DNA of 64,000 nt, from assembly GCA_964019135.1 (NCBI GenBank), contig OZ025265.1:18761143-18825142 (forward strand), in the 5' to 3' direction. How positions within the stretch are numbered: position 1 is the first letter of the stretch; the number at the start of each line of letters is the position of its first letter. The translations under genes and the position numbers were made by a program. Positions 12,186-24,800 of this stretch are shown here, piece by piece. The DNA is from Arenicola marina (Eukaryota > Annelida > Polychaeta > Arenicolidae). Under the pieces are notes generated by a model, which was not told the DNA's origin, did no database searches, and saw nothing but the letters and a program-made list of their open reading frames with translations.

Positions 12186-12871
12186 AATATATGGGATGTT
12201 TAGTGGGACGCCATCTGGTTATAAATGCCCAGATCCGACAGATTCATTGTCCTTACTGTAGTAAACCTTTAGGAAACAACGATCTACCTTGAAGAAATAA
12301 AGCGGAACAATTTCTTGTATTTTGTCTCGTAGAACTTCTCCACAAAGATCTCTTCCATAAATAACTAAGCATTCACCAGTAATGTCTGTAAAGATATGGC
12401 GCACGGTCCCTCGACATTTAGAAATAAACTCTAATGGATCACGGAGACTACGCAATGGTTTTTACGCCTGTCATGGCGTACGATGAACTTACTCAAGGAC
12501 TATCGAGTCGACGCAACGCCAAATTGGCGTACGACAACGAACCCAAAGTCGGCATCCATTCGAAGGGGACCACGCGTTTTTTCCCCCCTTTTGCCATCAA
12601 AGTAACCTCACGCAAGCCAGCAAGACGAGACGAGACGACTCCGTACACGTAATACCAATGAACAATAACAGTGCCAGCGTTGGTCGTTGCGTCGTTGCTT
12701 CAGACCCAGTTACTTACATGTCACCGCAAAGTAGTACAGTTTTTGTTGTCGATTGTACATCGGGTAAAACAAACTAAAATAGCTCTTACAACACCGATAG
12801 GACTAGGAGGTGCAAACACGTTAGTGGCCACACATCGGCCCCCGCTGCAACTTTCGCTCCATCAGTTATAT

Positions 12872-12873
<2 letters not shown>

Positions 12874-12903
<30 letters not shown>
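12874..12903. repeat. (AT)n microsatellite
   Basis: About 30 bp of uninterrupted alternating A and T. Confidence 0.95.
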
Positions 12904-12905
<2 letters not shown>

Positions 12906-15630
12906 ACTTTAGACCTTGTGCAAGGTTAATTGGAGACCTACAGGATATTGGTTCTTACAACAAGTGCGGAAGAAAATAATACTGCATTTAAACAGCAGTC
13001 AACGTTTGGGAGATTTCGCTGTCAAGCGTTCGAATATACGTCACATGACAACGCCGCGTCCATCAGTCTCCATGGCGACGGACGGATAACGCTCAGGAGA
13101 AACTAACTCAACCCCAGAGAGATCATTCTGACATCCTAACGCACTGCCCAACTCCCTAACGACACTGTTTACGTTTCACATCACAGTTCGACATAAATAT
13201 ATGTACAGTTTATGTTCACGTCAGGCGACTTTACATGTACCTGGAGGTTGATGGTTATTTCGGTTCGTCGCGGGGTGCTGTCAGCGCTATAGGCGTCAAA
13301 GTTGAAATGAATCGTAAAACTGGGTGAAATAAGTAAAACTTGATGATGGGATGTCTTTGTGACATGCCTCGAGGCTTGCACTCTTAATGGCCAGCCAACC
13401 TACCGGCGGAATAGTTCCAGACCCAAGTCCTAATTTCTTCAGCGTACTTAAAATCTTATTTAGACCAACAACAAACCAGTGTTGAAGAGCCCCAGGCATC
13501 ACCGCGTACTGGATCATTCATGCCAGTAGCGCCAGTTGCATCCCCATCTGAGAGGCAATTTGGGTGTTTACCTCAAATTGGCTGAGGTGTTCGTATACAC
13601 AAGGATTTTCCCGAGCCTAAAGTTTATCGGGCTCGTCTGAGTTTCGGGAATTAAACGACTCCTACATGCGTTTTCCACGGCTTTTCGGGTAAGCAGATAA
13701 ACCGGGCTCTTCGATGCTGGGAACCCGTATGCTAATCATACCCCATAAAACAAAATGTGAAAAGCGAAATATCACTTACACGATCGAATAATTCAATATT
13801 ACCAATACATACATGATCATTACGCAAGAGGCTATTGTTTACAAAGTAAAACTCACGCACAAAAAGATCACCGCCACACGACTTGTGTGTAATTAACACA
13901 CGACACAACCACAATATTAAGTCCCATTGTAAATAGTTACTTCAGTAAAATACGAGGAAAAACACGTTACCTAATACGCTTCGAGGTACATTCCATCACA
14001 TGTCCATCCACAATCATCTTTCTCTCTTTTACAATAAAAATAATCCTTCCCTGACCAATCATATTCCAGCCCAATCAACGTCCCCAACCCAGCGTTGCAG
14101 TAAATGCTCACAATATTGTTTTTCTTCGCTTCTCGCTGTTTGACACGCTCTCGCCGTTGTGTGACGTCACGATGGCGGGCAACACTACACGATAACGTCA
14201 TGCTGAAACATTCCAGAAGCGTCACTTAAAGAAGCTAGACCAACATTTCGCTGACACCCTCGGCGTTATTGGGTACAATCACCATTTTCATAGTGTCTAT
14301 AAAGTAAATCTGGATGGAAACTTACATACAACATTTAATTCCCCTACAGATACGCCCTTGGCGCCCCCTTTCGGAACAACAATCTATCGCGGCCAAGTTG
14401 TGATATATATATAGATTTATATGGTCAATATAAATAAGATCAGCATATGTTTTTGCACAATTCAGACAACAGCTAAGTTAACATGAATCATTATAATGCC
14501 GCAATAGGAACGTAAAACTCTGTCTCCATAATGACGCCAGCTATAACTGGTGATGTCAGATCGGTTTCATTTCCAGATGCTCCATCATCTTAGTGACCAA
14601 TACATGTATAAAACTATGGGGCTGTCGGCCAGTTTCTCAGCCACCGAATGCGTAATAACTAGTGTCCATAAAAGCAGCCTTCCGCGTATAGTTAATTGAA
14701 GAGTCTGGCCCCCGTCAAATCTAGCTAAACCTATTAAATCGTTCGGTCAGCGTGACGACAGAACACGTGGTGAGGTGGTACGTTGACGGGAAGACGCAGG
14801 GACAAGGTAGACCGCACCTATACGGACCGCATGGGTAAGTCGCTATACCTGGTCGTACCACCGATATGATGGAGAGCGCCAAGCCCAGTCACAGACGTCG
14901 TCATAACGGCCGTTCTAGGGGTACCAGGCCGCATTATAGGAGTTCTACAACACGCAAACATGGCAACCATCCTATCGCGGCGATGGGCTTTTGGAAATTC
15001 TGCGCAGTTACCTAGCGAATCTGTCGGATTAAACTGATGGCATAGGATCTAGCCTTGGGGATTATTGTCTGCATCAAGTAAAGCTACAAGTGCATACCCC
15101 CCCCCCCCACCTTCACAGACAGACAACTTGGTTTTATGGACGTAACTGCGAATGACTTCGCCTAAGAAGAATTAAATAATATTTCTGCTGGGTAAAGTCA
15201 GACACGCGGGGCGAGGTTCGACATGGCACATAAGGTCGGTTAATTAACGAACAGCACGGGGCGCTGGGATTGGAGAGCACCCCCCACCCCCCCCCCCCGC
15301 TATACGACCACTCAAGACTTTAAAAAACACGCGCTTACAGGCTTCACATAGCAACCGTGGTATATATATCAGTGGCGGAGACTTGAGACGAGCAGTGAAC
15401 ATGGGAGCTCTCCCCCGCCATGGGAGGACGCGGACTAACGACGAAATGCTGACGATGAGACGACTCCCTTTGACTGGCTGCTTGAAGAAGTGACGCCGCT
15501 ATACGTACGGACGTACGTACGTAACCCTCCAAATATTGTCCGTAGTCTATCTTTACATGTGCTGTACTGTGTTTTGTCTTACTCTGAATGTGAACCAAGA
15601 TCAAAGTCCAGATCAAGATGATGATCGAAG

Positions 15631-17550
15631 TCAAGCCGAGACCGTTTCGAAGATGGATTCTTTGATGATCTCGCCGAAGTTCTGAGTGCCGTTGGACTGC
15701 TCGGCGCTGTTGGGGCTGTCCATCCCGGCGCTGTTGACGGCTGCCTCCTGCCGCGGGGTGAGGGAGTCGACCACCTCTTTAGGTCGGCGCATCGCCTCCT
15801 CCTCCGTCATCAAGTCGAACTGGTCCACGGGCTGCACCCTCTGGGCGGCGGGGAAGCCGTACAGCTCCTCGGAGGGCTCCCCGCCGCCGGCCCCCGGCGC
15901 GGGCGGGACACCCCCCGTGCCGCAGTGAAACGACGCCACCGCCGAACGCCGGCTCGGATGGGCTGATGAAGAATCGAAGGCGCCGGCCGCGCCCTGATTG
16001 GCTGTCGATGAGACGCTGTAGGTTGAGGGGCACGTCGAGGAGTCGACGGCTCGCCGAGCTGGGGATTTAAGCTCCAGGTAGCGGGGCGTCTCCTCGTCCT
16101 CGTCTTCCTCCTCCTCCTCACCCTCTTCTCCCTCCTCCGCCTCCTCCTCCGCCTCCTCCTCCTCCGCATCGTTGGCGTCGCCGGCTTTCGCCACGTGGTC
16201 GGCCATAGAATGGTCCCCGCCGCTGCCGCTCTCCAGGGACGCTGTACCGGCGGCTGATCCAGACGTGGACGCGTTGCCGGGGTAACCAGCCGCGGCGGCG
16301 ACACCTGTCGAGCAGCTGAGATCCAAATACTGCCGGTCAGGGCTTTGGTGCGGGGAGTGGGTGGGGTTGTTATTATGAGAGGGGGCGTTTAATAGCTCCA
16401 TCGTCGGGCTGACGCGTCCGTTGGTACCCCGAGCGTCAATCCCATGGCCGTCGCCGCGTCCCCCGGCACCCGCGCCGCCTCCCCCGCTCTGCCCCTCGCA
16501 GCCGCCGCCATGGTTACCGGCGCTGGGGTCGTGGTTACCGGCGCTGGGGTCGCCGCCGATGCCGTCGCACGGTCCCCCCCTCATGGACCCCCCCAGCGCC
16601 TCGTCAGACTGATGGCAGTGCTGAGAATGGTGGTGGTGATGGTGGCGCCCCTGGTGGTTGGCGTACACGGAGAAGTCTGTCGGGGCGTGCTGGGGGTAGG
16701 CCGAGACCGGCCTGGCGGTCATCGACACCGGGTAGCCACCGTCCCCCATGTACGGCCCTTCGTGGTGGCCGCTGAGGCCGTGCTCGTGGAGGCTCTTGGA
16801 GTACTGGTGGCAGTAGGCGGCGGCCTGCTGTGTACCCCAGGCCCCCGAGGGTCCGCCAGCCACAGCCTGGGGAGACGGCTGGCCTCCGCCCCCACCACCC
16901 CCACCACCATTCCCGCCACCCCCGCCATAACCGGGGAAGCGAATCGGGTTGAGAATTTCTGATATGGGTTCCAATTTGTAGCCAGCTACCGAATTACTGA
17001 GATCCATGTATTTCTGCTCGGCAGAGACCGTGGTGGGCCCGAAGTCTTGGGGGCCTTGAGGGGGTATGCACGGGTACCCGGGGCCCTGCTGCTGGCCGGC
17101 GGCCGGGTGGTGGTGGTGGTGGTGGTGGTGGTGCTGCCCCGGGCCGACGACGCGACCGCCGACCCCATCGCCCGGTTTCCGCGGCTCACCGCCTTCCCCG
17201 ACCCCGGCCGGGTCCGCCGCCATCTCGTAGGCGGCGGGCGGGTCGTGGTGGAAGCCGGGGCCGTCCAGCGGCGGGTTGAGGGTGCTGCTGGCGTTGGCCG
17301 TGGCCGTGGCCGTGGCGATGGCGTTAGCGGTGGCTGTGGCCAGATCCTCGCCGCCCGTGTCGCTAGCCTCGCTGGAACAGTCGCTGCTCTCCGAGTACGA
17401 GCTCTCCTCCTTGGGGAACTGGTACATCATCGTCGTGTTCTCCGCGTTGTACGCCTCCTCGTCGTCGCTGAACAGCATCACCTGCGGCAGCGACTCCCCC
17501 GGGTTGCTGACGGTCGGCAGGCCTTCGTGGTGCGGGGGAATCGCCACCCC

Positions 17551-17582
<32 letters not shown>

Positions 17583-18054
17583 TACAGCCGCCCCCAGCGC
17601 TGGCCCCGCCCACCCCAGGGGACCCCGACCCCGACCCTGACCCCGACCCGGACACCGCCGGGCAGAAGGTCGGCCGGCCCGGCACCGAGGGTCCCAGACA
17701 GGCCGATGACGACGAGGAGGTGTTGTCCAGCTCGGCACCGGAACCTGATCCCGAACCGGAACTGGCCGGGCTGGCTCCGAAGTGCGACTCCCGCAGGATG
17801 ATGTCACTGAGCTCCCCCTTTTGGCAATCCCGGCAACTACCACGCTCCGTGCTGTTATACACATCCATCGTCATGCCACCGGGACCAGGACTGGGACTAG
17901 ATCCGGGTCCGTGTCCGGGGCTAGATCCGGGACTGGAACGCTGCACGGACGACGCCAGCACCGCCGGCGGCGGGGATGAGAAACATTCCGGATTCCCATT
18001 CATCCCCTCATCCTCATTGTCCAGCCTCCCGGATTCGCTCTCCGACTCGCTCTT

Positions 18055-18087
<33 letters not shown>

Positions 18088-18875
18088 ACCCCCACCACCC
18101 CCGGGTCCCCCTCCCCCGCCCCCATCCCCGACCTCGCCGGCCGACTTCTCCTGCACGCCCACCATCCCCCAGCAATCCTTCTTCTCCATCTCGAGCCGCA
18201 TGACGGTGTGGATGAAGTGAGTCCGGACGCGGATCGGGTTGAACTCGATGCGCCCATACAGGTTCTTGCAGCCGTCCTTGCTGCAGCCGCAGGGGAAGGA
18301 CAGCCGGTCCACCTGGCACTTGATGCCCGCCTGGCTGCAGATGCACGTCTCCGGGTCGCAGACGACTTTGCAGTCGCAGCCGCAGACCTCACGCGAGCTG
18401 CGGATCTCCTTGCAGACGTCCTTCTCCAGGTTGTCGATCTTCTTGATGCCGGCCTGGCGCAGCATAACGCGCCGCTGCCGCGTCGACACCGGCTGCAGGA
18501 AGTAGTAGTCGTCCGCCGTCAGCTCCTCCTCCTCCGAACTCTCCACGTCCGAGCCGTTGTCGCTGCCGCTGCCGCTACCGCTGCCACTCGTCATCCCGCC
18601 ATTCGGCGGACACTCGACACCGACGGCTCCGACGGCTCCGGCGTCGACGCCAGGGACAGCGCCACCGCTGCCGCCGCCGCCGACGCCGGGTGGCGCCACT
18701 GGGCCGGGTGACTTGGGCGGCTGCGGGGCGGTCCGCGGCTTGGCAACGCACGCCGGAAGCGGGATCTTGCTCTGCTGCCGCCGGTCGGACAGGATCTGGC
18801 GGTGCAGCGCCCGCTGCAGCTTGGTGTACTCCGAGATGGAGAAGTACTCAGCCTGCGAGTGCTTGTCGTCCATCC
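15631..18875 (-). CDS. CSRNP: CSRNP coding exon 3 (terminal coding exon)
   Basis: The exon starts after a tgcag acceptor; gg from this exon completes Gly80, then [20 protein letters not shown] follows as in the SLGM-AQRH region of vertebrate members. It encodes 1,080 residues. Ten cysteines lie at residues 244-282 of the full protein (164-202 of this exon). Downstream come a run of about 20 Gly (DNA 18058-18110), a second Gly run (17551-17585), a His tract (17108-17135), another Gly-rich tract (about 16880-16930) and an acidic Glu/Asp tract (about 16090-16175). It ends in [15 protein letters not shown] and a TGA stop. The exon is strongly GC-rich compared with its AT-richer flanks. Long frames on the opposite strand are shadows of this exon. 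Confidence 0.93.
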
Positions 18876-21800
18876 CTGCAAGTCACAGATAACACATAGC
18901 ATTAATACAGGCACATCTCATGATGGAACTTCATTCAGAGTTAATAGTATTAACTAAAAACAAAACTCATGGTGGGACTCCATTCAGGGATAATAGTACT
19001 TAGTTAAAGACACATCTCATGATGAGACAACTTTAAGAAATAATAGTATTAGCCATGTCCCGGGGGGTAACCCCCTACTCTTTGCGAGGTACATGAGATC
19101 TCTATCCTGCGACCACACAGACATGGCCACAGACACAGCGGGACTTGAACCACCGATCCACGTGTCGTTAGGCTCTCAGGTACCCAGAGTGCTCAATGCG
19201 AGCGCTCTAAGCCACTGAGCTATCGGGGCGGCCTTTCAAAAGCAGTTGGGAGTCAATCTAGCATGTGGCGGGCAGCCTCCCTGACTCAGCTGGCAAGCAA
19301 GCTGAGCTGTAGATCAACAAGTCCCCATTGGTTCGCGCCTTGGCACCTGCATCTGAGGCAAGCTCCATCCACCCCTAAGTGACATTGTCACAGAACGTAT
19401 CGTTATTGGCTCACGTTAGCCTTCGTGTGAACCAACGCCGCCTAAAATGCCAGCATTTACATGACCGCTATTGTAGTAAGTAGTAAAGGTCGATAGATTC
19501 CCTAACATCTTGAGTTGATGTATCGTGGTAACTTAGCGTTACATCTGATTGCGGCTAAACCAGCGATTGACAGAGTAAGTATCCTTCATAATCTCCGCCC
19601 AATCCGCCCTGCTGCTCATTCAATCGACAATCGTTGCCATAGTGACATTGCTCAGAACAATGACACATGACGTCACGCAAAACACAATATAACGATAGCG
19701 TGAGTTAGCGGGGCGTTAGGCAATTTTATTGACCCGACTGTAGCAGCCCGCCAATTTTCATTACCAGCCCGAGGCCGCAAGGCCGAGGGCGGATAATGAA
19801 AATGAAGGGCGGCTACATCTTGATGAAGGGCCAATAAAACGCCTAACGCCATGCAAAACTCGCGCTATTACTATTATTACGAGTTGAATCTAAATTTAAG
19901 GCCTTGACTTGTCTATGCTTCTTTGGTCCAAATTCCGCATGCAGCGATCAAAGTAAAGCATTGTCCGCAGACTGTCTGCAAATCGCAAGCCTTTCCACAT
20001 ATAGTTGGCCAGTCGCCTTTTTGACACCATATATCGTTGCCAAGAAACATGGGACGTGCAACTAGGCAGATATGCATGCCATTTAAAGCTATAACTACTA
20101 TTCTTTTGCGCGTGACGTCATGTTTCATTGTTCTATACAATGTCGCTATGGCAACGATTGTCGATTGCATGGGCAGCAGGGCGGTTCGGGTCAGAATACA
20201 GTATTTTAGTGGCCTTCAGATGTAATGCTATTGTACTAGTTAACATGACCACCAACTCGTAATAATTGTGGTTATAGATATATATATGGATCGCCTAGTT
20301 GTCTGGTTGCACGTGCCACCTTTGTTGGCCAACTATATATATGTATATAGGCCTATATAGGCCTATATATATGGAGAAGCTTACGATTTGCAGACAGTCA
20401 GTCGCAAAATGATTTACTTTGATCGCTGTACAGAGAAGCAGAGACACACGCTAACGCTTAGATTTAATTCGTGATAATAGCAATTTGAGTTTTGCATGGC
20501 GTCAGGCATTTGATTGGCTCTTCATCAAGCTGTACCAGCCATTCATTTTCAAAAATTAACGGGCTGCTACAGCATGATGTCGCTCTTAACGACCCGTTAA
20601 CTCGCGGGTTATATTATCGTCAGGCTTAAACAAATTCAAGCCTGATATATGTTCTCTGTTATAGTAAGACGGACACACATGTAAAACAAATCCTTCTTCG
20701 CTATATTCGTTATTATAGTAAGACAAAAAACGAATCCCAGATCAATTATTCCCAATTATAGTACGACGGAAACACATCCTAGTTCGACATATTCCCTATT
20801 ATAGTGAAACCTAAGAGACCTGACGCAATCCCCATCAGAATCTGGAAATAACCTTTCATAAAACTAACCTCCGTGATTTACGGAAGGCAATCGAACGCCC
20901 CCCCCCCCCCCCCCCCCGAGCGGTTGGCGGCTAAACGACGTCGAGGCGAAGAGACTAGTATGCGTCTGTATGTGCGGGGTGATGGATAGGGGTTGGGGGG
21001 GGGGGGTAGGGAGGAGCGTTGGTGGTCACGCTAAGCATAATCACACGTCAGCCCTGGTTGTACGGACCGAGTCAGTGACTGGGGGGGTGAGGGGGGGGGC
21101 ACGGAACACGGCGTATACACTAGTCAGACGGTCCATTCCCCCTCCTCCCCAAACCCCAATCCCCTGCCATCCCTAGTTTTTATTATCAGTCACGTGGTCG
21201 GGAACAGCTTCGCCAGTTTTGCCGCGAACCAGACAGTCGTTTTTGTTTTCTTTCACGACCATAAAGGGGTGGCTGGTTCCACGCCCTCTGTATGTACACC
21301 GCTGAAGTAACCCGTCGCCATGGCCACCCCTCTCCCCCCCCCCCCCACGCTCCATGCCCCCTCCCCCCCGTTTATCCGCTGCTGCCTCCGCCGCCGCCTG
21401 GAGGGTTAAAAGGGACATACCCACACCTTCCGTTATGTGTATGTATATATAGTAACAGCCGCGTATAGAGGTTAACTGTCTACGGAATCGCGAGGTGTCA
21501 GGATTGTAAACAGTAGTGTGTAGATAGATAGATACATACATGGCCTGAGGTACCGTGTCTCAAAGACAGATACATACATGGCCTGAGGTACCGTGTCTCA
21601 AAGACAGATACATACATGGTCTGAGGTACCGTGTCTCAAAGACAGATACATACATGGCCTGAGGTACCGTGTCTCAAAGACAGATACATACATGGCCTGA
21701 GGTACCGTGTCTCAAAGACAGATACATACATGGCCTGAGGTACCGTGTCTCAAAGACAGATACATACATGGCCTGAGGTACTGTGTCTCAAAGACAGATA

Positions 21801-24800
21801 CATACATGGCGGGACATGCTGCCTGAGGTACGGTGCCTCAAAGACAAAAAGGAGCTTAAAATGTTGAAAGGTTACATGGCTGAAGTCGGGAAAAAAATTC
21901 CGGCATTACCAAACCCTGGGAAATAATATGCAACAAAACAAAGCGCTGCTTCACATACCCCCCCCCCCCCCCCTACCTCACGCTCAAGCCTCTGTCCCTG
22001 GCTCACGGCCTCCACCTGCTCACGACCATCGGGCTCAAACTTCCCCCATTACATCTCTCTCGTCCCCTCCACCCCGCTGAACCCCGCCCCCCCCCGGCCC
22101 GCTGCTCACGCCCCAGACTCAAGCCGCTCCCCTTCAAGCACCCTGCTCTGTAGATCGCCCCTGTGATGACGCAGTCGCCGTAATGACATTTGCCATTTAA
22201 CGCTGCGACATATGTTTTAAGACATCCTTCATCATCAGCGCCGCCATAGCTCGGCCCGCCATTGTGAATCAACGCTGCAGATCGCCATCACCTTCCCGCC
22301 ATTTCATTATTTATTTGTGTCTAAATGCTTCCGCTGTTGGCAGGAGTTTGGCATCAATCCCTGGAAGTTGATGTCTCACGACATATAAAAGTCCTTTTTT
22401 TATTGTTGTAATATTCGCGTAAATTTTCTTTTAAATGCCGCCATCGGCACTGGGAAATCATCATGGGTCGATGGGCGCTCACCTACACATATCTGCGGAA
22501 ACACACACGTCAGTTAGTATCCAAAATGTCATAGCGACGAAAACGTCAGACCACATGGCATGTGCCATCTATGACCAAATGTTGAGTTTCACACTGGCAG
22601 ACAGTAGCTCTTTAGTTTCAGATATTGTAGAGAGATATATCACATATACGTGTTTTCATAATTAACCAGGAAATATGGGGTATCGCCACCCCCCCCCCCC
22701 CCCCCCCATCAATCCTTTCGAACCTTCTACTCCTAGAAACTTTGAATTTCATTATTTTTCTGCGCTCGAATTCGCGAATTTCGGCCATTAGAGGTCATTA
22801 ATAGCGAGCGTAGCGAGTTCTTTAGAGAACGCACACGTAGAAAAATGACAAAATCCATATCTGAATCGCATACGGTTATGAGCTGGTGAAATCCACCGAA
22901 AGTCGACCTTCACTGGGGACAACGGAAGAGATCGCATGTTATGTACGCATAAAACATTATGCAGGGAGGTGCGAGCGATAACCGGGACGGTTGAAGTAAA
23001 ACTTAAAACTGTATATTTCATTCTACCAAGATCTGACGTTTTGGTCACTATGACGCTTTGGGTTCTAACACACGTCCGCCACGAGTTATGGGTCAGCAAA
23101 GGTACTGTGCATTGTGTCTGATATGGTAAGTACCAGCTCCTTGTTTGCATTATCAACTTTAACTTCACATTACATATAGGGCAGCAGTACCCAACTTTTG
23201 ATGACGCGGTACACAAGAAAGCCACACTTTCCTGCACCATTCAAGCAAAAGGAGCCTTTATAACTTGCGGTTTAGGTTTTAAAAAAAAGGGAAAGTTGTA
23301 AAAAACGAAACGTCTATCCGTCCCCTCGCTCTTGGGATACGGATAGAAAGACAGATTAAGGGGGAAGAAGGAGAGATGAGACACAGATTAAGGCGATTGG
23401 TGCCTGACTCGAGGGAACTAGTGCTTGACTGCCACCCCCCCCCCCCCCACCCCCTCCTCTCCATGGGACCCGTAGTTGGCACTCATGCTGGTTTAGCATC
23501 AGGGTAGAATCCAACCTAATACATTAACATAATACAAACATGAGAAAACCCCATCCCCATACCCCATTCCAAAAAGAAGCACCACAGCTCACATCTCCAT
23601 CTCATGTATTACGGACAATGGTCGGTCGGGAGGTCATAAGGCTTCTGGCCCTCCAAAAAAAAAACTCAAAAATGGATTGAGAGAATAAAATAGAGAGCTG
23701 ACGGTAGAGAGAACGGTTCAGATGACCTTCCGAGTTCAGGGTTAAAGGTGGGCGGCCAAGATTAGATGCCTTAGCTGCCATTGTGTTCCAGACATTGTCG
23801 CAGAAGTGGGAGTCTTTCTCTATTTCTTCTCTCTGTCTGTCTCTCTCTTTCCGGCATTCTGTCTCTTTCCTCTTGGTCCGTGGCAGCACGGGGCCACGAG
23901 TGCCGAGACAAGGGGAGACGAGTAACGAGGCTTGGTGGGGAGGGAGTGGGCGTAGGACGGAGGAGGGGGGGGGGGAGGTGCATATTCCACTCGCATCCCA
24001 CGTCGTTTTCGATCGATGTCTCGCGGACGGACAAACGTGGACAATTTGGCAACGAGCCGGGGCCTCAAGTGCATAAGACAGCGTGTGGGGAGGAGAGAGG
24101 GGACGGACAGGGAGGAGGGAGGGACGGGCAGGGGGGGGGGGGGGAGAGGGGAACGGACAGGAGGAGGGGGTGGGGGGCGGACAGAGAGGAGAGTGGGAGA
24201 CGGACAGGGTGAAGGAGAGCCGGGCGGATAGAAAGGCAGTGAGGGGCGGAGTTGCGGAATTCTGGGTAAAAAGGGTTGGCATAAAATGGGGTTGCGCTGG
24301 AGGGCGGTGCACATAGGGTGGGGCAGTACGATGTATGACCAGAGTCGGCTGACAGTGGACTCCTCCCCTCGCCCCCCCCCTCCCCACCCCCTTCCCTTCC
24401 CCCTCCGCTTGGCGTGCAATGCTGTTGAGAAGAACGCAAGAAACCACGCCATGTAAGGCTAAGAAAAAGGTGGGTTCTGTCAGGCAGCTTTCTGGACGCA
24501 ACGGCAGGTCACCCTCGTACGACTCCGTTCAGCCCATGTTAATGGCACGAGTTCTGCGACGATGATTAGCTGTATGGCACGGCTATATTGAGCCAAAGAA
24601 CAGCTAGGATAATAAGGTGAAAGGGTGAAACGGCCCCAGACAAAAATGGAGTTTGGGACAGCGGTTGGTCGGTTGCACAGTACGCTACCTCTCCACAACG
24701 ACGGCTCCTCTCATATGACAAAGTAGATGGATGTCATATATAGGACGAGTGGTCAAACCTCACATCAGGGAAATGAAATGAATTGGTGTTTTGTGCCGTT

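Larger units (their letters stand above)
9470..15630. other. 3' flank of the CSRNP gene; possible long 3' UTR
   Basis: About 6.2 kb without a convincing coding region. On the minus strand this lies directly downstream of the CSRNP stop codon, and some of it may be 3' UTR. It contains two CTCF-like motifs (9977-9990 and about 10019-10032), an AATAAA on the minus strand at 10429-10434 next to AU-rich motifs, a fragment of a tRNA-derived SINE near 12105-12185, an (AT)n run at 12874-12903 and poly(C) tracts near 15099 and 15282. Short open frames here (for example 9619-10032 and 12219-12455, both minus) match no family I recognise. Confidence 0.5.

Noticed and set aside
12219..12455. 78-codon minus frame with a protein-like composition
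   Set aside because: No recognised family, no splice context and only 78 codons; chance cannot be excluded.
19052..19233. A functional tRNA gene
   Set aside because: A and B boxes are present, but a SINE body follows, a second copy shares that body, and no clean acceptor stem pairing was found.
23602..24501. 299-codon Pro/Ser-rich minus frame
   Set aside because: Pure compositional low complexity opposite a G-rich tract, with overlapping open frames on both strands and no domain.
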